Positions 25,922 to 34,195 of a DNA stretch of 64,000 nucleotides are shown in pieces (within the stretch, counting starts at the first letter, position 1; every line of letters begins with the position of its first letter). Location of the stretch: assembly GCF_017311575.1 (NCBI RefSeq), contig NZ_JAFFQY010000062.1, forward strand, positions 62,001 to 126,000. Reading direction: 5' to 3'. The notes under the pieces are model-generated. The model did not search any database and was not told where the DNA came from. It saw only the letters and a program-made list of their open reading frames with translations. The DNA is from Roseococcus thiosulfatophilus (GTDB lineage Bacteria > Pseudomonadota > Alphaproteobacteria > Acetobacterales > Acetobacteraceae). Both the position numbers and the translations under genes were made by a program.

Positions 25922-26764
25922 TCAACAGGGGCTGGGGATGGGCGTCAGTTCCGCCAGCTCGCCGCGCACGCGGAAATCACCGAAATCCATCAGCAGCTCA
26001 TCGGCCACGCCATTCTCATAATAGCGCAGGCTGACCTCGTAGCTGGGGGTGGAGGCCCCGCCCTGCGCCGCTTGGTCGCGGTCGAAGAAGGCGATGCGCA
26101 TGCGGGCGCTGCCGAGCGGCGAGAGCAGCGGGAATTGCGCGTGGGCCTGCGGCGCCGTCCAGCCGCCGGCGAAGAGCGTCGTGGTGTCCTGCGCGCCCTC
26201 GTCGCTGGTGCCGTCGAAAAGCGGGGAGACCATGATGCGCTGCCCCGAACGCGCCGCCGCCAGGGCGCGGATGGTGTGCTGCATGGGCAGCAGCGTGCCG
26301 GGGGGCAGGCGTTCCTCGGCATTGGTGGGTTCGTCATAGCGCGCGACGCCACCCTCGGGCGTCAGCTCCGCCGTGCCGGCCACGCGGGAGGTGACGGCGC
26401 CCTCCGTGATCTGGTTGAGCGAGAAGCGCAGCCGCGTGCCGTCCTTCGCCTCCAGCGTGTTGTATTCCGAACTCGTCTCGATGCTGTTGCCGTCGCGGTC
26501 CTGGATGATGAGGGTGAAGCGCTGGCGCGCGGCCCAGGCATCGCAGGCGTCCAGGATGTCGAAGAGCATCAGCCCCTGCGCCTCCGCCACCCCCGAACCG
26601 TCGCGCGCGCCGTCCAGCGTGAGGCGGTAGGCCGCCCTGTGGGCGAGCATGCGCTCATGCCCCGGCTCGGCGCCTGGAGTCGCGGGAGGGGTGGCCTGCT
26701 GCGCGGGCACCGCGGGGGCGAGCAGCAGCAGGGTGAGGCCGGTCAGGAGGGCGCGTCGGATCAT
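25922..26764 (-). CDS. eipB: EipB-like periplasmic envelope-integrity protein (DUF1849)
   Basis: A 280-residue exported protein of the DUF1849/EipB family, an alphaproteobacterial periplasmic beta-spiral protein needed for envelope integrity in Brucella. It has an N-terminal signal peptide (MIRRALLTGLTLLLLAPAVPA). Only two cysteines matter for the fold: Cys74 in DACDAW and the terminal Cys280, matching the conserved disulfide of EipB (near 69 and 278 in Brucella). Segments SSEYNTLEAKDGTRLRFSLNQ and LFDGTSDEG are family-like. It follows aspS by 8 bases on the same strand and is probably co-transcribed with it. Confidence 0.87.
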   Translation of the reverse strand: MIRRALLTGLTLLLLAPAVPAQQATPPATPGAEPGHERMLAHRAAYRLTLDGARDGSGVAEAQGLMLFDILDACDAWAARQRFTLIIQDRDGNSIETSSEYNTLEAKDGTRLRFSLNQITEGAVTSRVAGTAELTPEGGVARYDEPTNAEERLPPGTLLPMQHTIRALAAARSGQRIMVSPLFDGTSDEGAQDTTTLFAGGWTAPQAHAQFPLLSPLGSARMRIAFFDRDQAAQGGASTPSYEVSLRYYENGVADELLMDFGDFRVRGELAELTPIPSPC

Positions 26765-26772
26765 ACGCCCTT

Positions 26773-28572
26773 CTAGCCCTTTTGCGGGGCAGGTGCAGCC
26801 TTCGCGGGGGGCAGGGATACACGCAGTGACAATTCCTTGAGCCGCGCCTCCTCCACCGTGGAGGGCGAGCCCATCATCAGCTCCTCGCCCTGCTGGTTCA
26901 TGGGGAAGAGGTTCACCTCGCGCAGGTTGGGCTCCTCGGCCAGCAGCATCACGATGCGGTCAATGCCCGCCGCCATGCCGCCGTGCGGGGGGGCGCCGAA
27001 GCGGAAGGCGTTCAGCATGCCGCCGAAGCGTTCCTCCACGGCCTCGGGCGGATAGCCCGCGATGCCGAAGGCCTTCACCATGATCTCGGCCTTGTGGTTG
27101 CGGATGGCGCCGGAGGCCATCTCATAGCCATTGCAGACGATATCGTACTGGTAGGCCGGGATGGTCAGCGGGTCCTTGGTGTTCAGCGCCTCCATCTCGC
27201 CCTGCGGCATCGAGAAGGGGTTGTGGCTGAAATCCACCTGGCCCGTGTCCTCGTTCAGCTCGTAGAACGGGAAATCGGTGATCCAGCAGAAGCGGAAGCC
27301 TTCCTTCGCCGTCAGGCCGAGTTCATTGCCCAGGCGCAGGCGGGTCTGCCCGGCGAATTTGGCGGCATCGGCCTCCTTGCCGGCGGCGAAGAACACCGCA
27401 TCGCCGGGGTTCAGCCCGCAGGCCTGGCGGATGGCCTCGGCGCGTTCGGCCTCCAGGTTGCGGGCGATCGGCCCCTTTGGCCCCTCGGCATCGAAGGTGA
27501 TGTAGCCGAGGCCGCCCGCCCCCTGCTCCCGCGCCCACTCGTTCAGCTTGTCGAAGAAGCTGCGCGGATTGGCGCCGGCGCCCGGCGCCGGGATGGCCCG
27601 CACCACGCCACCGCCCGCCGCGATCTTGGCGAAGAGCCCGAAGCCCGAGCCCGCGAAATGCTCCGTCACGTCGCGGATCACCAGCGGGTTCCGCAGGTCA
27701 GGCTTATCCGAGCCGTAGTCCAGCATGGCCTTGGCATAGGGGATGCGGATCCAGGGGCCGGCATCCACCGGGCGGCCTTCGGCGAATTCCTCGAAGGTGC
27801 CGCGGATCACGGGCTCCATCGCGGAGAACACATCCTCCTGCGTGACGAAGCTCATTTCCACGTCGAGCTGGTAGAACATCAGCGTGCGGTCGGCGCGGCC
27901 CGCCTCGTCGCGGAAGCAGGGCGCGATCTGGAAGTAGCGGTCGAAGCCCGCCACCATGGTCAGCTGCTTGTATTGCTGCGGCGCCTGGGGCAGGGCGTAG
28001 AACTTGCCGGGGTGCAGGCGGGCCGGCACCAGGAAGTCCCGCGCGCCCTCGGGGCTGCTGACGGTCAGGATCGGCGTCTGGAATTCATTGAAGCCGATCT
28101 CGATCATGCGGCGGCGGATGCTGTCGATGATCTTGGCGCGCAGGATCATGTTGCGCTGCAGCCGCTCCCGCCGCAAATCGAGGAAGCGGTAGCGCAGGCG
28201 CATCTCCTCCGGCGCCTCCTGCTCCTGCGCCACCTGGAAGGGCAGCACATCGGCGGTGGACTGCACCACCAGCTCCTTCACCCTGAGCTCGATGGCGCCG
28301 GTGGGCAGCTTGTCATTGATGGTGCCGGGTTCGCGGTTCACCACCTCGCCGGTGACGGTGATCACGCTCTCCACCCGCACCGCGTCGGCGGCGGCGAAAA
28401 CGGCCGAGCCAGAGGGGATGACGCATTGCGTGATGCCGTAATGGTCGCGCAGATCAATGAAGAGCAGCCCGCCATGGTCGCGCTTGCGGTGCACCCAGCC
28501 GGAGAGGCGGGCCGTATGTCCGGCGTGCTCGGCGCGGAGGGCGCCGCAGGTGTGGGTGCGGTAGGCGTGCAT
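26773..28572 (-). CDS. aspS: Aspartyl-tRNA synthetase
   Basis: A 599-residue class IIb synthetase. An N-terminal OB-fold binds the anticodon ([19 protein letters not shown]). Class II motif 2 is [10 protein letters not shown] with the ATP-binding Arg, and motif 3 is [12 protein letters not shown] near the C-terminus; the bacterial GAD insertion lies between about residues 290 and 420. The length is that of bacterial AspRS. ATG 28572 gives the usual [13 protein letters not shown] start. The gene is divergent from rnd across 124 bases and followed by eipB. Whether it also charges tRNA-Asn cannot be told here. Confidence 0.96.
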   Translation of the reverse strand: MHAYRTHTCGALRAEHAGHTARLSGWVHRKRDHGGLLFIDLRDHYGITQCVIPSGSAVFAAADAVRVESVITVTGEVVNREPGTINDKLPTGAIELRVKELVVQSTADVLPFQVAQEQEAPEEMRLRYRFLDLRRERLQRNMILRAKIIDSIRRRMIEIGFNEFQTPILTVSSPEGARDFLVPARLHPGKFYALPQAPQQYKQLTMVAGFDRYFQIAPCFRDEAGRADRTLMFYQLDVEMSFVTQEDVFSAMEPVIRGTFEEFAEGRPVDAGPWIRIPYAKAMLDYGSDKPDLRNPLVIRDVTEHFAGSGFGLFAKIAAGGGVVRAIPAPGAGANPRSFFDKLNEWAREQGAGGLGYITFDAEGPKGPIARNLEAERAEAIRQACGLNPGDAVFFAAGKEADAAKFAGQTRLRLGNELGLTAKEGFRFCWITDFPFYELNEDTGQVDFSHNPFSMPQGEMEALNTKDPLTIPAYQYDIVCNGYEMASGAIRNHKAEIMVKAFGIAGYPPEAVEERFGGMLNAFRFGAPPHGGMAAGIDRIVMLLAEEPNLREVNLFPMNQQGEELMMGSPSTVEEARLKELSLRVSLPPAKAAPAPQKG

Positions 28573-28696
28573 GGGAACCCTGGTCTGGCGAACGGAAGAG
28601 GCAGGGGCGGCAAAGGGCCTTGCCCCCGGCGGGAAGTCAAGCCACCGGCCGGGGCGCACTTTGCGCGCCGCCCGCGAGGCCCTAAACCCAAGGGCA

Positions 28697-29869
28697 ATGG
28701 CCCGCAGCACCGACCCCACCCCCCGCCTCATCACCTCCGCCGAGGAGCTTGCCGCCCTCTGCGAGCGCCTCCGCACCGAACCCTATGTGACGGTGGACAC
28801 GGAGTTCATGCGCGAACGCACCTATTGGCCGGAGCTCTGCGTCGTCCAGCTTGCCGGCGAGAGCGAGGTGGCGGTCGTGGACGCCCAGGCCGAGGGCATG
28901 GACCTGGCGCCACTGGGCGAACTCCTGGCCGACCCCGCCGTGGTGAAGGTCTTCCACGCCGCCCGGCAGGATGTGGAAATCTTCCTGCTGAAATTCGGCG
29001 CCGTGCCCACCCCCCTCTTCGACACCCAGGTGGCCGCCATGGTGGCCGGCTTCGGCGACCAGGCGAGCTATGACAGCCTGGTGCGCGCGCTGGCGGGGGC
29101 CGCCATTGATAAGGCCCACCGGTTCAGCGACTGGTCCGCCCGGCCGCTCTCCGCCGCGCAGATCGCCTATGCGGTCGCGGACGTCACCCATCTGCGCCGC
29201 GTCTATCGGGAGCTTCGGGAAAAGCTGCTGAACGAGGGGCGGCTCGACTGGGTGGCGCAGGAGATGGACGCGCTGGCCGAACCCGAAACCTACATCACCC
29301 GCCCCGAAAATGCCTGGGAACGCCTGAAGCCCAAGACCAGCAACCGCCGCTTCCTGGGCGTGCTGCGCGCCGCCGCCGCCTGGCGCGAGGCCGAGGCGCA
29401 GCGCGTGAACATCCCGCGCGGCCGGCTGGTGAAGGACGAGACGCTGCTGGAACTCGCGGCCTCCGCCCCCGCCACCCCCGAGCAGCTGGCCCGCGCCCGC
29501 GGCGTGACCGAGGGCTTCGCGCGCGGCAAGTCGGGTGCCGGCCTGCTCGCCGCCATCGCCGAGGCGCGCGCTTTGCCCGATGACGCCCTGCCGGAGCCGC
29601 TGGAGGCGCGCAAGGGCGCCGGCGCCTCGCCCGCGCTGGTCGCGTTGCTCAAGGTGCTGCTGGCCGCCGCCGCCGAGGCCCACAACGTCGCCCCCAAGCT
29701 CCTGGCCGACACCGAGGATCTGGAGCGGCTCGCCAGCGAGGCGGAGCCCGATGTGCGCTGCCTCGCCGGCTGGCGGCGCGAGGTGTTCGGCGAGGATGCG
29801 CTGGCGCTGAAGCAGGGCCGGCTGGCGCTGGGCGTGGCCGGGCGGCGCGTGCGGCTGATCAGGACCTGA
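28697..29869 (+). CDS. rnd: Ribonuclease D
   Basis: A 390-residue DEDD exonuclease for tRNA and stable RNA 3'-end maturation. [15 protein letters not shown] is Exo [15 protein letters not shown] is Exo II, and [14 protein letters not shown] is Exo III with the DEDDy tyrosine nearby. Two HRDC-like helical regions fill the C-terminal half (about 200-370). The ATG at 28697 lies directly after an AAGGGCA stretch. In-frame upstream codons reach into the aspS promoter region and are not conserved. It faces the metallo-hydrolase gene, with repeats in the convergent gap. Confidence 0.92.
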   Translation: MARSTDPTPRLITSAEELAALCERLRTEPYVTVDTEFMRERTYWPELCVVQLAGESEVAVVDAQAEGMDLAPLGELLADPAVVKVFHAARQDVEIFLLKFGAVPTPLFDTQVAAMVAGFGDQASYDSLVRALAGAAIDKAHRFSDWSARPLSAAQIAYAVADVTHLRRVYRELREKLLNEGRLDWVAQEMDALAEPETYITRPENAWERLKPKTSNRRFLGVLRAAAAWREAEAQRVNIPRGRLVKDETLLELAASAPATPEQLARARGVTEGFARGKSGAGLLAAIAEARALPDDALPEPLEARKGAGASPALVALLKVLLAAAAEAHNVAPKLLADTEDLERLASEAEPDVRCLAGWRREVFGEDALALKQGRLALGVAGRRVRLIRT

Positions 29870-29927
29870 TTCACGCCCTCAGGCGCCGGGCGCGGGTGTT
29901 GTTCACGCCCTCAAACGCCGGGCGCGG
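29870..29927. repeat. Two tandem REP-like copies after rnd
   Basis: The 26-base word TTCACGCCCTCAGGCGCCGG... at 29870-29895 recurs at 29902-29927 with two mismatches, period 32. Each copy can fold, CGCCC pairing with GGGCG around a 9-base loop. The first copy starts at the rnd stop codon. The other 100 bases up to 30028 contain a further hairpin but no gene. Confidence 0.7.
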
Positions 29928-29989
29928 CCGCTGGCCGCTTGGCTTCGCGCCGCCACGGGCGCGAGGGATGCCCGGTCGGTTTGGGCGCG

Positions 29990-30008
29990 CCGGCCGCTGT
30001 GCGGCCGG
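29990..30008. terminator. Hairpin between convergent rnd and the metallo-hydrolase gene
   Basis: CCGGCCGC (29990-29997) pairs perfectly with GCGGCCGG (30001-30008) around a TGT loop. It lies 20 bases from the stop of the minus-strand gene and could end transcription from either side. Confidence 0.45.
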
Positions 30009-30028
30009 TGGGTTGGGAAGGCCGTTCC

Positions 30029-30988
30029 CTACCGCAGCGGCAGCGCCAGCGTCTCCCCGAAGCCCGGCACCCGGAAATCCTGCGTCCCCCGCGCGGCCAG
30101 CAGCCGCTGGACGGGCTCCTCGATCCCCTCCTGCGTCAGCTTGAAGGTGCCGAAATGCATGGCGATGGCGGTGCGGGCGCGAAGCTGGCGCTGCGCCTCC
30201 AGCGCCTGTTCGGGCGTGATGTGGACGTGCTGCATGAACCACAGCGGCTCATAGGCGCCGATGGGGATCAGGGCCGCGCCGAAGCCGCCGAAATGCGCGC
30301 CGATGGTGTCCAGATGCCCACCCGCCGCCGTGTCGCCGGTGAAGAGGAAGCGGCCGCCGCCGGCCACCTCCACCGCGAAGCCGCCCCACAGCGCCATCGC
30401 ACGGTCGCGGATGCCGCGCGCCGAGAAGTGGCGCATGGGCACATAGGTCGCCCGGTGCCCGCCGGGCAGCGGCGCCGCCTGGCCCCAATCCAGCTCCACC
30501 GCGCCCGGCACGCCGTTGCGCGCCAGGAATTCGACATGGCCCAGCCCCGTGATGAGGCGCGGCTGCCAGCGCGCGTGCAGGGCGCGCAGGCTGGGAAGGT
30601 CCATGTGGTCGTAATGCCCATGGCTCACCAGCACGGCATCAATCCGCGGCAGTTCCTCCAGCGCCAGGGCGGGCGGCCGGGCGCGGCGGGGGCCGATCCA
30701 GGTGAAGGGGCTGCACCGCTCGCTGAAGATCGGGTCGGTCAGCAGGGTGGTGCCATCGGCCAGCCGCACCAGGAAGGTGGAGTGGCCCAGGAAGGTGAAG
30801 GCCCCCTGCCCCGCCGGCACCTGCGCGGGCGGCGGGGGCTGCGGCGAGTCACGCAGGTCGCGTGGCCAGGGGGTGCCGCGGCGCTCGGTCAGCATCCGCG
30901 CGACGCGGTGCAGCGGCTGGAAGGCCTGGGTGCCGTCCGGATTCAGGAAGCGCCCGCGCGCGTCGCGGGTGGCGGGGCCGAGCCTCAC
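30029..30988 (-). CDS. Metallo-beta-lactamase fold hydrolase, NAPE-PLD/UlaG-like
   Basis: A 319-residue zinc-dependent hydrolase. HGHYDHMD is the H-x-H-x-D-H metal motif, LGHSTFLVRL and FTGDTAAGGHLD supply the flanking conserved residues, and AMHFGTF the last histidine. The pattern, including GHSTFL and PIFSERCSPF, is that of N-acylphosphatidylethanolamine phospholipase D-like and UlaG-like proteins; the bacterial substrate is unknown. I start at GTG 30988, which overlaps the previous stop as GTGA; ATG 31018 would overlap it by 34 bases. It is the last of three coupled minus-strand genes. No export signal is visible. Confidence 0.82.
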   Translation of the reverse strand: MRLGPATRDARGRFLNPDGTQAFQPLHRVARMLTERRGTPWPRDLRDSPQPPPPAQVPAGQGAFTFLGHSTFLVRLADGTTLLTDPIFSERCSPFTWIGPRRARPPALALEELPRIDAVLVSHGHYDHMDLPSLRALHARWQPRLITGLGHVEFLARNGVPGAVELDWGQAAPLPGGHRATYVPMRHFSARGIRDRAMALWGGFAVEVAGGGRFLFTGDTAAGGHLDTIGAHFGGFGAALIPIGAYEPLWFMQHVHITPEQALEAQRQLRARTAIAMHFGTFKLTQEGIEEPVQRLLAARGTQDFRVPGFGETLALPLR

Positions 30989-31590
30989 CACATGGTCTTG
31001 GCCGCGCGCTCCGGCCATTCGCTGTCATAGCGCGCGCCGCCCACCTCGCCTTCGGTCAGCGCGGCCAGGATCTGGCCGGGGGTGGGCAGGTCGGGCTTGG
31101 CGTGGGGTTCCCAGAGCGCCGCGCGGATCACGGCGCGGGCGCATTGGAAATAGATCGTCTCGACGGTGATGATGGCCACACTGCGCGGGGCGCGGCCCTC
31201 CATGGTGAAGCTCTCGCACAGCGCCGCATCCGCCGTGATGCGCGCGGTGCCATTCACCCGCAGCGCATTGCCGCTGCCGGGGATGAGGAACATCAGCGCC
31301 ACGCGCGGGTCGCGCAGGATGTTCCGCAGGCTGTCGATGCGGTCATTGCCGCGCCGGTCGGGCAGGGCCAGCGTCGTCTCGTCCAGGATGCGGACCAGTT
31401 GCCCCGGCCGGTCGCCGCGCGGGGAACAGTCCAGCCCCTCCGGCCCCGCCGTCGCCAGCGCCAGGAAGGGCGCGGCCTCGATGATGCGGCGGTATTCGGG
31501 GATGATCCGCGGCGCCTCCTTGCGGGTCGAGGCCGGGGTGGGCACGCCATAGAGGGCGTGCAGCACCTCCAGGCTGTCCAGGAACTTCAC
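30985..31590 (-). CDS. FMN-binding pyridoxamine-5'-phosphate oxidase-like protein
   Basis: A 201-residue split-barrel flavoprotein of the MSMEG_1061-like pyridoxamine-phosphate-oxidase family. The motifs PFLALATAGPEGLDCSPRGD, LPDRRGNDRIDSLRNIL and MFLIPG mark the FMN site, and YFQCARAVIRAALW is typical of this subgroup. Function in the subgroup is not established; members act as flavin or F420 oxidoreductases. The start is GTG 31590, overlapping the stop of the ATPase gene in a GTGA junction. An ATG at 31674 would lie deep in that gene. Its stop overlaps the metallo-hydrolase start. Confidence 0.85.
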   Translation of the reverse strand: MKFLDSLEVLHALYGVPTPASTRKEAPRIIPEYRRIIEAAPFLALATAGPEGLDCSPRGDRPGQLVRILDETTLALPDRRGNDRIDSLRNILRDPRVALMFLIPGSGNALRVNGTARITADAALCESFTMEGRAPRSVAIITVETIYFQCARAVIRAALWEPHAKPDLPTPGQILAALTEGEVGGARYDSEWPERAAKTMW

Positions 31591-32426
31591 GCCTTCACCC
31601 CGAGGCGGCCGGCCATCTCCTGGATGAACTGCCAGGCCACACGCCCCGAGCGCCCACCGCGCGTGACCGACCATTCGATGGCGGCTTTGTGCAACTCCTC
31701 CTGGCCCACGGGCAGGTTCATCGCCCCGGCATAGCCGTCGATCATGGCGAAGAAGGTGTCCTGGTCGCAGTTGTGGAAGCCGATCCAGAGGCCGAAGCGG
31801 TCGGAGAGAGACACCTTCTCCTCCACCGCCTCGGCCGGATTGATGGCGGTGCTGCGCTCATTCTCGATCATGTCGCGCGGCATCAGGTGGCGGCGGTTGC
31901 TGGTCGCGTAGAACAGCACGTTCGAGGGCCGCCCCTCGATGCCGCCATCCAGCACGCTCTTCAGAGCCTTGTAGTCGGCATCCTCCTTCTCGAAGGAGAG
32001 GTCGTCGCAGAACACCAGCGCGCGACGGTGCTGCCCGCGCAGGTGGTTCAGCAATTCCGGGAGCGTGCGGATGTCCTCGCGATGGATCTCGATCAGCGCG
32101 AGGCTGCCCGGGTGCTGGGCATTGGCCTCGGCATGGGCGGCCTTCACCAGCGAGGACTTCCCCATGCCCCTGGCACCCCAAAGCATGGCGTTGTTGGCCG
32201 GCAGGCCGCGGGCGAAGCGCAGCGTGTTCTCCAGCAGGATCGCCTTCTGCCGCGCCACCCCCTGCAGCAGCGTGATGTCCACGCGGCTGACCACCGGCAC
32301 CGGCTGCAGCCGGGCGGGCGGGTGCCAGACGAAGGCATCGGCCCCCTCCAGGGTCGGCGGGGGCGGGGGCGGCGGGGCCAGGCGTTCGAGGGCGGCGGCG
32401 ATGCGGGCCAGCAGTTCAGCGTCCAT
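31587..32426 (-). CDS. DUF815 AAA+ ATPase
   Basis: A 279-residue ATPase of the DUF815 family. Walker A is GARGMGKSSLVKA near residues 83-95, and a Walker B-like strand LVFCDDLSFE follows near 143-152. SNRRHLMPRDM and LSDRFGLWIGF are sensor-region blocks of the family. A Pro-rich linker sits near residues 17-24. Biological function is unknown; the family is widespread in proteobacteria and often stands alone. Here it is the first of three minus-strand genes joined by GTGA overlaps, which suggests a shared message but not necessarily a shared task. Confidence 0.87.
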   Translation of the reverse strand: MDAELLARIAAALERLAPPPPPPPTLEGADAFVWHPPARLQPVPVVSRVDITLLQGVARQKAILLENTLRFARGLPANNAMLWGARGMGKSSLVKAAHAEANAQHPGSLALIEIHREDIRTLPELLNHLRGQHRRALVFCDDLSFEKEDADYKALKSVLDGGIEGRPSNVLFYATSNRRHLMPRDMIENERSTAINPAEAVEEKVSLSDRFGLWIGFHNCDQDTFFAMIDGYAGAMNLPVGQEELHKAAIEWSVTRGGRSGRVAWQFIQEMAGRLGVKA

Positions 32427-32565
32427 CCAGGCGTTGAAGCGCCGCCCCGGCCGTGAGTCCAGGGGGCGGCCAGCCCTTGCCTTGAGGCCCCCCTCTTCTT
32501 GACGCTGGGGGCCGGGTGGCTAGGTTGCGCCCTCTCCATCTCCCCCATCGCCCCTGCGAGGACAC

Positions 32566-32901
32566 ATGTTCATCTCCCCGGCCTACGCCCAGGACGCCGC
32601 CGGCGGCGCTGGCGCCATCGTGATGCAGCTTCTGCCGCTCATCCTCATCTTCGTCGTGTTCTACTTCCTGCTGATCCGTCCGCAGCAGAAGAAGATGAAG
32701 GAGCACAAGGCCATGCTGGGCGCGCTGAAGCGCGGCGACCGCGTGGTGACCGCGGGCGGCATCCTGGGCGAGGTCAAGCTCGTGAAGGAAACCTCGGATG
32801 AGGTGGAGGTCGAGATCGCCAATGGCGTGCGCGTCACCGTGGTGCGCGGCACCATCTCCGCCGTGATCCGCCCCGAGGCGGCGAACGACGCCAAGGGCTG
32901 A
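32566..32901 (+). CDS. yajC: Sec translocase accessory protein YajC
   Basis: A 111-residue inner-membrane protein that associates with SecDF and the Sec translocon. It has a single membrane segment at about residues 19-39 followed by RPQQKKMKEHKAMLGALKRGDRVVTAGG, whose core RPQQKKMKEH is diagnostic. VTVVRGTISAVI ends the conserved part. The ATG 32566 is preceded by GCGAGGACAC. In most relatives secD and secF follow; here an alpha/beta hydrolase gene comes next after 13 bases, so secDF must be elsewhere. Confidence 0.95.
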   Translation: MFISPAYAQDAAGGAGAIVMQLLPLILIFVVFYFLLIRPQQKKMKEHKAMLGALKRGDRVVTAGGILGEVKLVKETSDEVEVEIANGVRVTVVRGTISAVIRPEAANDAKG

Positions 32902-32914
32902 GGACGCCCCCGCC

Positions 32915-33784
32915 ATGGAGCTTCTCACCGTCGAAACCCCGCAGGCGGTTGTGGCGGTGGAGGCCCATGGCCCCGCTGACGGCGCCCCCGTCTTCCTGCT
33001 GCACGGCTTCCCCTACGCCGCACGCTGCTATGATGGCGTGGCGCCCCTCCTGGCCGAGGCCGGGCTGCGCGTGCTGGTGCCGCATCTGCGCGGCTATGGC
33101 CAGACACGGCTGAAGCCGGGCGTGCTGCGTTCCGGCGCGCAGGGCGCGCTGGGGGCGGATCTCCTGGCGCTGATGGACGCCATGGCCGTCCCGCGCGCGC
33201 TGCTGGCCGGCTATGACTGGGGCGGGCGGGCCGCCTGCATCGTGGCCGCCCTGCACCCCGCGCGCTGCGCGGGCCTCGTCTCCTGCACCGGCTACAACAT
33301 CCAGGACATCGCGCGCGCCAACGAGCCGGGCCCGCCGGATGTGGAAGCGCGCTACTGGTACCAATACTACCTGCACGGGGAACGCGGGGCGCGGGGGCTT
33401 GCCGCCAACCGGCGCGAATTCGGCCACCTGCTGTGGCGCATGTGGTCGCCGACCTGGCATTTCACCGAGGCCGAGTTCGCCGCCAGCGCCGCGCACTGGG
33501 ACAACCCGGACTATGTGGAGGTGGTGCTTCATTCCTACCGCCACCGCTTTGGCCTGGTGGCGGGTGATCCGGCACACGAAGCGATCGAGGCCGGGCTGGC
33601 GCGCCAACCGCCCATCATCGTGCCGGCCACTGATCTGCACGGGGCGGCGGATGGCGTCCATCCGCCCGGCCCCGGCGTGGCGCCGGGCTTCACCCGCCGC
33701 ATCCTGGCCAATGTGGGCCACAACCCGCCCCAGGAGGCGCCGGCGGAATTCGCCGCCGCCCTCCTAGAGTTGCATCAGGCCTGA
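32915..33784 (+). CDS. Alpha/beta hydrolase with Asp nucleophile, epoxide-hydrolase-like
   Basis: A 289-residue alpha/beta hydrolase. HGFPYAARCYD carries the HGxP oxyanion hole, the nucleophile elbow is GYDWGGRAA with Asp101 in place of serine, and His269 in NVGHNPPQE is the base. An Asp nucleophile is the mark of epoxide hydrolases and haloalkane dehalogenases. YWYQYYLHGERG in the cap could supply the ring-opening tyrosines. I therefore favour an epoxide hydrolase, but substrate and even class are inferred. The gene follows yajC by 13 bases. No signal peptide is present. Confidence 0.82.
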   Translation: MELLTVETPQAVVAVEAHGPADGAPVFLLHGFPYAARCYDGVAPLLAEAGLRVLVPHLRGYGQTRLKPGVLRSGAQGALGADLLALMDAMAVPRALLAGYDWGGRAACIVAALHPARCAGLVSCTGYNIQDIARANEPGPPDVEARYWYQYYLHGERGARGLAANRREFGHLLWRMWSPTWHFTEAEFAASAAHWDNPDYVEVVLHSYRHRFGLVAGDPAHEAIEAGLARQPPIIVPATDLHGAADGVHPPGPGVAPGFTRRILANVGHNPPQEAPAEFAAALLELHQA

Positions 33785-33788
33785 AGCC

Positions 33789-34100
33789 TCAGCGGGTCGC
33801 GCGGTCCAGCGCGCGGCCGGCCGCCGTGCCCGGCGGGTTGCCCGGCGTGCCATCGGCCTGGCCCGGATAGGCGCCCGAGGTGTTGGTGCCCGCCGCGCGG
33901 TCGAAGGCGCGCGAGGCCTGGGTGCCCGGCGGGTTGCCGGGCGTGCCGTCACGCTGCGAGGGGTAGGCGCCCGAGATGTTCGTCCCCGCGGCGCGGTCCG
34001 CGGCGCGGCTCGCCTCCGTGCCGGGCGGGTTGCCGGGGGTCTGGGCGCAGGCCGCGCCCAGCAGCAGCAGGCCGGCGGCGAGGATCTTGAACTGGGTCAT
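33789..34100 (-). CDS. Small exported protein made of 32-residue tandem repeats
   Basis: A 103-residue protein that I do not recognise as a characterised family. An N-terminal hydrophobic signal (ILAAGLLLLGAACA) ends in a cysteine, so a lipoprotein or Sec-cleaved protein is possible; the lipobox is weak. The rest is 2.6 copies of a 32-residue unit, each opening TPGNPPGT, then ASRAxDRAAGTN, then SGAYP and ending in DG. The DNA repeats have a 96-base period (about 33807-34060). The repeats have low complexity and look intrinsically disordered and Pro/Gly-rich, as in cell-surface proteins. The ATG 34100 stands alone; convergent with the hydrolase gene by 4 bases. Confidence 0.7.
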   Translation of the reverse strand: MTQFKILAAGLLLLGAACAQTPGNPPGTEASRAADRAAGTNISGAYPSQRDGTPGNPPGTQASRAFDRAAGTNTSGAYPGQADGTPGNPPGTAAGRALDRATR

Positions 34101-34195
34101 GTCAGCACTCCGATGGGGGACGCGGCGTGCGTCCCGGCCAGGGGAACGCCCGGTGTGACATTCCGTTGCAGTTCCGGGGAAGCCGTGCGGCACCC

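Noticed and set aside
33800-34070. Tandem repeats read as a CRISPR-like array
   Set aside because: The repeats are in frame, encode protein repeats, have no unique spacers, and no cas genes are near.
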